Source: Clostridia bacterium (GTDB lineage Bacteria; Bacillota; Clostridia; Oscillospirales; CAG-272). Taken from it: a stretch of DNA of 11,395 nt. The first letter of the stretch is position 1. Every line of letters starts with the position of its first letter. Made by a program: the position numbers and the translations under genes. Location: contig JAKSPV010000036.1 of NCBI GenBank assembly GCA_024404475.1, positions 1 to 11,395 of the forward strand, read 5' to 3'. Under the pieces are notes generated by a model, which worked only from the letters and a program-made list of their open reading frames with translations, did not search any database and had not been told where the DNA came from. Of this stretch, positions 6,386-11,395 are shown piece after piece.

Positions 6386-7348
6386 TTATTTTCTGACGAG
6401 ATGGAACGCGAAGCCGCCGATCTCCTCTGCGATATAGACGACGGATTCCTGCCCCTTCGCGTTGAATGCACGCGTTTCGTCGATAAAGGTGACACCGAGG
6501 CGGCCGAGGAATGCTTCCGCACGTTCGAGCGAGTTGCACGCGACGGCGATATGGCCGTTCTTGCCGCGGCCGGGTGCTTTCATGACTTCATATTCCTTGC
6601 CGGCAAAGATCGAGCTTCTGCCCTCTTTGACGGGGATGCCGAAGAGGATCGACAGCCGCTCGGCGATCTGCATGGCTTCTTCGGGGTTGCCCGCATTGAT
6701 GCCGATATGGCGGAGCTCGAAGCCGAGCATTTTGAGCACGGCGGAACGGGTGATCTGCTCAATCGCGTCAAAGTCGCCGTTTTCGATCAGATCGTCCTTG
6801 ACCATGAAACTGCCGCCGCACGCGAGGACTTTATCGAATGCGAAATAGGACAGCATATTGTCTTCGTTGATGCCGCCGGTCGGCATGAATTTGAGCTGAC
6901 CGTAAGGCGCGCTCATCGCCTTGATCATCGGGAGGCCGCCCGCGGCTTCCGCCGGGAAGAACTTTACCGTTTCAAGGCCGAGTTCAAGCGCCGCTTCCAA
7001 ATCGGACGGATTCGAACAGCCGGGAATAACGAGAACGCCGATCTCACGGCAATGGGCGACGACCTTCGGGTTGAGGCCGGGGCTGACGATGAAACGTGCG
7101 CCTGCGGCGACCGCGCGGTCCGCCTGCTCGGTCGTGAGCACCGTGCCGGCGCCGACGAGCATCTCCGGTACTTCACGGGAAATGGCGGCAATGGCTTCTG
7201 CCGCACAGTCGGTGCGGAACGTGATCTCCGCCACCGGAAGACCGCCGCGGCAAAGCGCTCTTGCAAGCGGGACCGCGTCGGACGCTTTTTTCAGTTTAAC
7301 AACGGGCACGAGCCCTGCTTTGAAAATCTGCTGCTGAATGGTTGCCAT
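6386..7348 (-). CDS. eda: KDPG/KHG aldolase fused to a C-terminal VOC-like domain
   Basis: The N-terminal part (about 1-205) is a class I Eda aldolase. This family cleaves 2-keto-3-deoxy-6-phosphogluconate to pyruvate and glyceraldehyde-3-phosphate, or 4-hydroxy-2-oxoglutarate to pyruvate and glyoxylate. Visible active-site residues are Glu41 and Arg45 in EITFRT, Thr69 in GAGTVLT, and the Schiff-base Lys129 in ETVKFFPAE; the phosphate-loop segment FMPTGGI follows at 154-160. Standard Eda is about 205-215 aa, while this protein is 320 aa. Residues about 210-320 resemble one vicinal-oxygen-chelate (glyoxalase-fold) module: ELRHIGINAG, SIFAGKEYEVMK, GHIAVACNSLERAEAFL, and a terminal GGFAFHLVRK. 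Candidate metal ligands are His214, Glu252 or Glu254, His266 and possibly His316. The role of this domain is unknown. The gene starts 18 nt after the aminopeptidase stop, with AAGGAAG overlapping that region about 11 nt before the ATG. No Entner-Doudoroff partner (edd, kdgK) is nearby. Confidence 0.92.
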   Translation of the reverse strand: MATIQQQIFKAGLVPVVKLKKASDAVPLARALCRGGLPVAEITFRTDCAAEAIAAISREVPEMLVGAGTVLTTEQADRAVAAGARFIVSPGLNPKVVAHCREIGVLVIPGCSNPSDLEAALELGLETVKFFPAEAAGGLPMIKAMSAPYGQLKFMPTGGINEDNMLSYFAFDKVLACGGSFMVKDDLIENGDFDAIEQITRSAVLKMLGFELRHIGINAGNPEEAMQIAERLSILFGIPVKEGRSSIFAGKEYEVMKAPGRGKNGHIAVACNSLERAEAFLGRLGVTFIDETRAFNAKGQESVVYIAEEIGGFAFHLVRK

Positions 7349-7366
7349 GATCCTGTTTTCTTCCTT

Positions 7367-8791
7367 TCAGTCCGCCTTGTAGAATGCGGAAAATCCTTTA
7401 TAAGCCGCGTAAACGTCGATCTTAGAGACGACCTCGAACGGCGCATGCATCGAAAGTACCGGCACACCGATATCGACGGTGTCGATGTTGCACTTGGCGA
7501 TATATTTCGCAACGGTACCGCCGCCGCCCTGATCGACCTTGCCGAGTTCGGCAGTCTGCCAGACGACCGACGCACCGTCGAAGATGCGGCGGATACGGCC
7601 GACAAACTCGGCGGAAGCATCGTTCGTGGAGGACTTACCGCCGGAGCCGGTGTATTTCGAAAGTGCTACGCCGGAGGAAACGATCGCGCTGTTGCGTTTC
7701 TCAAAGACGTCGGAATAGTTCGGATCGTATGCCGCGGTGACGTCTGCTGAGACACAGATCGAATTCGCACGGATGACGTTGGCGTTGCCGCCGAGCTGAG
7801 ATGCCATCTCATCGATGATGTCGGTGAAGATGCGGCACTGCATGCCGGAGACGCCCTCGCTGCCGATCTCTTCCTTGTCGGCAAGGATGCACATGAGCGA
7901 ATGAGCGGTGTCCTTATTGTCGATCATCGCGGTGAGTGCGGGATAGAGGCAAACACGGTCGTCATGGCCGTAGGAGCCGATCAGCCAGCGGTCAAGGCCG
8001 ATGTCAACGGCATTCGCGGCGGGAACGGCACAAAGCTCGGCGCTGACGAAATCGGCTTCCGTCATGCCGTATTTCTCGTTGAGAATGCTGAGGACGGTCA
8101 GTTTGACCTTGTCCTCGCTCGGTGTGACGGTGCCGTCCTCCTCGCGGTAGGGCGAGGCGGCGATCATGACGTTGAGCGTTTCGGCCGGGAAAGCGGTACC
8201 GAGCGGCTTCTGATTCTGGTCTTTCGCCAGATGCGGCAGAAGATCGGTGATGACGAAAACGGGATCGCCGGGCTCGTCGCCGATGCGGACGTCCTTCGTC
8301 GTGCCGTCGGCAAGCGTGACGACGCCGTGGAGCGCCAGCGGGATCGTCGCCCACTGATACTTGCGGACGCCGCCGTAATAATGCGTTTTGAGATAGCCGA
8401 AGCCGGTCTCCTCGAACAGCGGATGCTGCTTGAGATCAAGGCGCGGCGCGTCGCAGTGTGCAGCGCTGATGCGGATGCCCGTATTGATGTCTTCGGTGCC
8501 GACGCGGAAAACGATCAGCGCCTTGCCGCGGTTATTGCAGTAATAGTTGCCGCCCTTTTCGAGTTTATCGCCGACGCGGTATTCGGAAAAGCCCGCCTTG
8601 TCAAGCAGTGCGATTGCCGCAGTAACGGCCTCGCGTTCGGTCTTCGCCTCGTCAAGGTACGCCATGTAACCCTTGGCGTAATCCATTGCGCCGTCAAGCT
8701 CGTCTTTCGGCATCAGTTCAAAGCCGGATTTTTTCTGGTAGCGGAGCTGCTCGTAAAGGAGCTGGCCCTTCGTCTTTTCGTTTTCACTCAT
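7367..8791 (-). CDS. M18-family aminopeptidase (clostridial aminopeptidase 1 type)
   Basis: This is a cytosolic di-metal peptidase that removes N-terminal residues from peptides. M18 enzymes are often aspartyl aminopeptidases and usually assemble as large tetrahedral dodecamers. The 474-aa product is slightly long for the family. Likely ligands and catalytic residues, matched by motif: His112 in AAHCDAPRLDLK (family form SAHxDsP), Asp277 or Asp278 in GSYGHDDRV, the Glu307-Glu308 pair in DKEEIGSEGVSG (general base plus ligand), Asp350 in SADVTAAYDPNY, and His449 in GVPVLSMHAPFE. The usual His before PNY is replaced here by Asp356. The start at 8791 is chosen because AAAGGA lies about 9 nt upstream; an upstream GTG/ATG reading to 8887 would overlap the transglycosylase gene. 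It lies 19 nt after the transglycosylase stop and 18 nt before the aldolase gene. Substrate preference cannot be read from the sequence. Confidence 0.92.
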   Translation of the reverse strand: MSENEKTKGQLLYEQLRYQKKSGFELMPKDELDGAMDYAKGYMAYLDEAKTEREAVTAAIALLDKAGFSEYRVGDKLEKGGNYYCNNRGKALIVFRVGTEDINTGIRISAAHCDAPRLDLKQHPLFEETGFGYLKTHYYGGVRKYQWATIPLALHGVVTLADGTTKDVRIGDEPGDPVFVITDLLPHLAKDQNQKPLGTAFPAETLNVMIAASPYREEDGTVTPSEDKVKLTVLSILNEKYGMTEADFVSAELCAVPAANAVDIGLDRWLIGSYGHDDRVCLYPALTAMIDNKDTAHSLMCILADKEEIGSEGVSGMQCRIFTDIIDEMASQLGGNANVIRANSICVSADVTAAYDPNYSDVFEKRNSAIVSSGVALSKYTGSGGKSSTNDASAEFVGRIRRIFDGASVVWQTAELGKVDQGGGGTVAKYIAKCNIDTVDIGVPVLSMHAPFEVVSKIDVYAAYKGFSAFYKAD

Positions 8792-8810
8792 GATCGTATT
8801 TCCTTTCGCA

Positions 8811-9422
8811 TCAATAGTTGTAGTAAAGCCGCTTGTAAACTTCCACGGCGTCGTTGACTTTTTCGATGTAGTTTCTCGTTTCCTCAAAGGGGATATTCGT
8901 GAGGTGCCCCTCCCCGTCGGAGTAGCGGCTGTCCTCGAGCCAGGAGGTCACGTTGCCGGGCCCGGCGTTATACGCCGCCAGAACGAGGTTCCAGTCACCG
9001 AACTGGTAGTAGAGGTATGAGAGGTAGTAGGTGCCGTACTTGATGTTGATATTCGGACTGTAAATCGCCTCGGCGCTGAGGGATTCCTTCGTCTTGGTCT
9101 GCATCCACACGAAGGTATCCGGCGTCATCTGCATGAGCCCGATCGCGCCGCGCTTCGACACGGCGTTCACGTCAAACCCGCTTTCGGTACGGATCACGGC
9201 ATACACCAGATATTCCGGCACGCCGTACGCCTCCGCGTACTGTTCGACCATGTGGCGGATCGTGACTGATTCGCCGCCCTCCACGAGGTATTCCGTTTCG
9301 GGACGCGGATAGCGGCCCTTGTCGATCGAATCGAAGATCATCTGTGCGGCAAAGCCGATCAAAATGGATATGATCAGGATCGCTACGATCACGATACTGG
9401 TCAGAGCTGATTTTTTCTTCAT
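8811..9422 (-). CDS. Membrane-anchored lytic transglycosylase (SLT domain)
   Basis: The protein cleaves the MurNAc-GlcNAc bond of peptidoglycan, forming 1,6-anhydro-MurNAc, on the outer face of the membrane. It has 203 aa. Residues 8-29 are a hydrophobic N-terminal segment after MKKKS, with no evident cleavage motif, so it is probably a signal anchor with the enzyme outside. The SLT domain spans about 55-200. The catalytic glutamate is Glu80 in IRTESGFD, GLMQMTP is at 95-101, and AAYNAGPGNV is at 149-158, all in the expected order and spacing. No LysM or other wall-binding domain is present, so this is a minimal Slt-like enzyme. Its ribosome binding site (AAGGA, about 9 nt upstream) overlaps the coaE stop, and the gap is only 12 nt. 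Pairing of coaE with such an enzyme is familiar in Clostridia. Possible roles are wall turnover or making room for envelope assemblies. Confidence 0.95.
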   Translation of the reverse strand: MKKKSALTSIVIVAILIISILIGFAAQMIFDSIDKGRYPRPETEYLVEGGESVTIRHMVEQYAEAYGVPEYLVYAVIRTESGFDVNAVSKRGAIGLMQMTPDTFVWMQTKTKESLSAEAIYSPNINIKYGTYYLSYLYYQFGDWNLVLAAYNAGPGNVTSWLEDSRYSDGEGHLTNIPFEETRNYIEKVNDAVEVYKRLYYNY

Positions 9423-9434
9423 GACTGAAAATCC

Positions 9435-10043
9435 TTATCTGATAAACGACGCGGCAAGCGCCTTGACCTGTCCTTCCGGCAGCGAGCCGTCGCTGTTGTC
9501 TACGACGTAATCACAGCGTGCCGCAAGTTCCGCAAGCGGGATCTGCGCGGCAAGACGCGCCTTCGCCTCTTCTTCCGTGACGCCGTCGCGCTCCATGATC
9601 CGGCGGATGCTGGAAGCATCGTCGGCGGCAACACACACGACCGTATCGCAAAGCTGATCGAGATGTGATTCAAAGAGCACCGGCGCGTCAAGGATGACGG
9701 CGGGGGCACCCATGGAAAGCATCCGGCCGAGCAGAACGACCGTTTCGTTGAGAATGTATTTATGGGTGATCTCGTTCAGCCGGCGGAGCGCGTCGGCGCC
9801 GTCCGGTGCAAAAACGATCTTCGCAAGCTGTTTCCGGTCGAGCGAGCCGTCCTCGGCCATCACGGAACTGCCGAAGGCCTCTGCCAACTCAAGCACGCAG
9901 GGAGAAACGATCGGCGACGCAGCCGTCAGTTTCCGATAGACGGCATCCGTATCGATCGAGGGGATCCCGTACTGCAGAAACAAACGGCAGATCGTGCTCT
10001 TGCCGCTGCCGCTTCTGCCGCACATTCCGATGATTCTCGCCAT
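9435..10043 (-). CDS. coaE: Dephospho-CoA kinase
   Basis: CoaE phosphorylates the 3'-hydroxyl of dephospho-CoA with ATP, the last step of coenzyme A synthesis, in the cytosol. The product is 202 aa, the normal size. The P-loop GMCGRSGSGKST is near the N-terminus, followed by IDTDAVYRKL (the substrate-binding D-x-D segment) and ILDAPVLFES (Walker B-like, matching the family D-x-P-L-L-F-E). The lid region ERDGVTEEEAKARLAAQIP contains the conserved Arg and Gln, and CDYVVDN is near the end. Two starts are possible: GTG at 10061, with only a poorly placed AAAGAG, and ATG at 10043 with GGAG (10051-10054) 7 nt upstream, which also gives the usual start just before the P-loop. I chose the ATG. It is the first gene of the long minus-strand operon, below a strong promoter. 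Confidence 0.96.
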   Translation of the reverse strand: MARIIGMCGRSGSGKSTICRLFLQYGIPSIDTDAVYRKLTAASPIVSPCVLELAEAFGSSVMAEDGSLDRKQLAKIVFAPDGADALRRLNEITHKYILNETVVLLGRMLSMGAPAVILDAPVLFESHLDQLCDTVVCVAADDASSIRRIMERDGVTEEEAKARLAAQIPLAELAARCDYVVDNSDGSLPEGQVKALAASFIR

Positions 10044-10050
10044 GGCGATT

Positions 10051-10054
10051 CTCC
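10051..10054 (-). promoter_or_regulatory. Ribosome binding site deciding the coaE start
   Basis: GGAG on the minus strand, 7 nt before the ATG at 10041-10043. It supports this start over the in-frame GTG at 10059-10061. Confidence 0.65.
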
Positions 10055-10084
10055 GTTTCACTCTTTAACATTCGAATACATCTT

Positions 10085-10113
10085 ATTATACCACGGCCGG
10101 CTTTTTTTTGCAA
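10085..10113 (-). promoter_or_regulatory. Sigma-A promoter of the coaE operon
   Basis: Minus-strand -35 TTGCAA (10108-10113), a spacer of exactly 17 nt, and a perfect -10 TATAAT (10085-10090). The start point would be near 10078, giving a leader of about 35 nt to the coaE ATG. The -35 runs straight into an eight-A tract, followed by a palindromic GCCGGC in the spacer. It is the only clear promoter found upstream of the seven-gene minus-strand array. Confidence 0.88.
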
Positions 10114-10180
10114 GAGTTTTCCCATCATTTTCGGTACGGCACCATGTCGGCGCGTCTTTTTCCGGCCCGCTTCACACATT

Positions 10181-10192
10181 CTTTCCGGAAAG
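10181..10192. promoter_or_regulatory. 12-bp palindrome between divergent promoters (possible operator)
   Basis: CTTTCCGGAAAG is a perfect 12-bp palindrome centred about 28 bp upstream of the holB -35 box, inside the coaE/holB divergent region. A related half-like stretch CTTTTTCCGG lies at 10156-10165. It could bind a dimeric regulator or could be chance; nothing in the window identifies a regulator. Confidence 0.25.
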
Positions 10193-10214
10193 CGCGGCAG
10201 GCGTCATATTCCAT

Positions 10215-10243
10215 TTGACAATGCCGTTTTTTTTTGATATAAT
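10215..10243 (+). promoter_or_regulatory. Full-consensus sigma-A promoter of holB
   Basis: TTGACA (10215-10220), a spacer of exactly 17 nt, and TATAAT (10238-10243), identical to the sigma-A/sigma-70 consensus. Nine consecutive T residues (10227-10235) lie in the spacer. Transcription should begin near 10250, giving a leader of about 40 nt. Confidence 0.92.
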
Positions 10244-10264
10244 GCTTTCTGTATAGGTGGATTC

Positions 10265-10285
10265 CGCCGCAAGGCGAAGGAGGTG
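10265..10285 (+). promoter_or_regulatory. holB leader: GNRA mini-hairpin next to a near-perfect ribosome binding site
   Basis: AAGGAGGTG (10277-10285) matches the anti-Shine-Dalgarno almost completely and lies 5 nt before the holB ATG, which fixes the start at 10291. Immediately upstream, CGCC (10265-10268), GCAA and GGCG (10273-10276) can form a short stem with a GNRA tetraloop that leaves the site exposed. Confidence 0.75.
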
Positions 10286-10290
10286 TCCCG

Positions 10291-11322
10291 ATGGAACAGA
10301 CGAGTTTTTTTTCGTCGCTTTGCGGCAATGAACGGCTGAAGAGTCTTCTGGGCACCGATATCCGCGAAGGGCGGGCGGCGCATGCGTTCATTCTCGAAGG
10401 GCCGGAAGGCACCGGGAAACGGACGGCGGCGCGTGAGATCGCCGCGGCGGTCAACTGCGAAAACGGTTCGTCCGGGACGCTTCCCTGCGGGCAGTGTCTC
10501 CCCTGCCGCAAAATTGCGAGGGGGACGGCTCCCGACCTCATTTTCATCGACTCCGACGGTAAAGCGACCATTTCCGTGGACGCTATCCGCGAGATGCGCT
10601 CGACGCTGTACATTCCCCCGAACGACACGGAGCACAAGATCTACGTGATCGTCGGTGCGGAGAAGATGACGACGCAGGCACAGAACGCGCTGCTTCTCTC
10701 GCTGGAAGAGCCGCCGCCGTTCGTGATGTTCCTGCTGCTGACGACGGACGTCGGTGCGCTTCTGCCGACGATCCGCAGCCGCGCACCCGTACTCCGGATG
10801 CAGCAGTTCTCCGCCGACGTAACGCTTTCCTACATCCGCACGCATCTGCCGGAAGGCATCCGCAGACCGTCGGAGGAAGAACTCCGTTCGGCCGCCTCGC
10901 TTGCCGGCGGTTCGATCGGACAGGCGTTCCGGCTGCTCCGCGGAGACGAATCCGTTGCCGCGATGCAGGAGGACAGGCGCCTCGCCGAGGCGATCGCCGC
11001 CCAGCTGGCAGCCGGGAACGCGCTCGACGGCGTCCGGCTCGTCGTGAACGCGCCGAAAAAGCGCGAAGACCTCCGCCGTGCGCTCACGCTTGCGCTTGCC
11101 GCGATGCGGGACGTCCTTGCCGTCAAAAAAGCGGAAGATGCACAGTTTCTCTTCTACGCGGACAGCGAAAAGCCCCTCGCTCTCGCACGGCAGATGACGC
11201 CGGCAAAGATTCTGGGAGCGACGGATGCACTCACCGCCGCGATCCGCGAACTCGACGGCAATGCAGCTGTCAATCTCATTTTGACGACGCTCCTGCTCTC
11301 CGGGGCTCCCCGCCGAGCATAA
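10291..11322 (+). CDS. holB: DNA polymerase III delta' subunit
   Basis: Delta' is the stator subunit of the clamp loader that opens the beta clamp and places it on primed DNA during replication. The product is 343 aa. The AAA+ module shows the P-loop GPEGTGKRT (37-45), and Cys56, Cys66, Cys69 and Cys72 form the zinc site typical of clamp-loader subunits. The sensor segment KMTTQAQNALLLSLEEPP is at 125-142, followed by TIRSRAPVLR (160-169). Two positions differ from the common pattern. The Walker B stretch reads IYVIVGAEK where relatives often have a DEAD/DEAE-like box, and the SRC motif is SRA, keeping Arg164. Delta' proteins are commonly poor or inactive ATPases, so this is compatible with function. 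The helical C-terminal collar domain covers about 215-343. The gene has its own strong promoter and ribosome binding site. No terminator follows before the next start 37 nt downstream. Confidence 0.94.
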   Translation: MEQTSFFSSLCGNERLKSLLGTDIREGRAAHAFILEGPEGTGKRTAAREIAAAVNCENGSSGTLPCGQCLPCRKIARGTAPDLIFIDSDGKATISVDAIREMRSTLYIPPNDTEHKIYVIVGAEKMTTQAQNALLLSLEEPPPFVMFLLLTTDVGALLPTIRSRAPVLRMQQFSADVTLSYIRTHLPEGIRRPSEEELRSAASLAGGSIGQAFRLLRGDESVAAMQEDRRLAEAIAAQLAAGNALDGVRLVVNAPKKREDLRRALTLALAAMRDVLAVKKAEDAQFLFYADSEKPLALARQMTPAKILGATDALTAAIRELDGNAAVNLILTTLLLSGAPRRA

Positions 11323-11359
11323 CGATAAATCCGAGAAACATAAGAAAGGCAAAACGCTG

Positions 11360-11395
11360 ATGAATAAAGAAATCACAGAAAACTATATCTTTAAT
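11360..11395 (+). CDS. Start of an unidentified gene downstream of holB (3' partial)
   Basis: An ATG at 11360 opens a frame of 12 codons (MNKEITENYIFN) that runs off the window. It begins 37 nt after the holB stop with AAAGG about 10 nt upstream, so it is probably co-transcribed with holB. In many Bacillota a PSP1-domain gene (ricT/yaaT) follows holB, but these 12 residues do not look like the start of that protein. They are too few to identify the product. Confidence 0.5.
   Translation, partial: MNKEITENYIFN

Noticed and set aside
10144..10218. A 24-codon plus-strand frame (ATG at 10144) upstream of the holB promoter
   Set aside because: No ribosome binding site, it lies upstream of the only promoter, and its stop falls in the -35 box. 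It is probably chance.
10204..11376. Minus-strand open frame of 390 codons opposite holB
   Set aside because: It is antisense to a clear holB with consensus promoter and ribosome binding site, has an arginine-rich composition with no domain, and runs across the holB promoter.
1..11395. CRISPR array, insertion sequence, tRNA, phage or toxin-antitoxin cassette
   Set aside because: No spaced direct repeats, terminal inverted repeats, transposase motifs, cloverleaf sequences or paired small genes were seen on either strand; the window reads as core chromosome.

Overview
The window is a GC-rich piece of bacterial chromosome carrying housekeeping genes. It most likely comes from a member of the Bacillota, class Clostridia. 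The evidence is AGGAGG-type ribosome binding sites throughout, sigma-A promoters of the TTGACA/TTGCAA-17-TATAAT kind, a two-domain Sua5-type TsaC, a clostridial-type M18 aminopeptidase, an Eda aldolase with an extra C-terminal domain, and a Bacillota-style holB. Assignment below class is not possible from this sequence. I see no tRNA, rRNA, CRISPR, insertion sequence or phage gene, and no base-composition break that would suggest transferred DNA.

Layout. Bases 3-800 (+) hold the 3' end of an unrecognised zinc-ribbon protein with a disordered basic tail. It converges on a minus-strand gene (873-1790) for an exported coiled-coil protein, and a perfect bidirectional terminator lies between the two stops. 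That minus-strand gene has its own promoter (1869-1897). From about 10.1 kb back to 1948 runs a tight minus-strand array: coaE, a membrane-anchored lytic transglycosylase, an M18 aminopeptidase, a KDPG aldolase fused to a VOC-like domain, prfA, tsaC, and a topoisomerase IV/gyrase A-type subunit. Gaps are 10-81 nt, several Shine-Dalgarno sites overlap or abut the preceding stop codon, and the only clear promoter is upstream of coaE (10085-10113), so this is probably one operon of about 8 kb. Divergently, a full-consensus promoter (10215-10243) and a near-perfect ribosome binding site drive holB (+). The first 12 codons of another gene follow at the right edge.

How the genes work together. The set mixes replication and topology (holB, topoisomerase A subunit), translation accuracy and termination (tsaC for t6A in tRNA, prfA for release factor 1), cofactor synthesis (coaE), sugar-acid catabolism (eda fusion), peptide turnover (M18) and wall remodelling (lytic transglycosylase). 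They look co-transcribed for growth-linked expression and do not form one pathway. I found no convincing new multi-gene system. The points most worth a second look are the aldolase-VOC fusion, the topoisomerase A subunit with Ala at the quinolone-contact serine and no adjacent B subunit, the two unrecognised proteins on the left, and homopolymer tracts inside both divergent promoter spacers.
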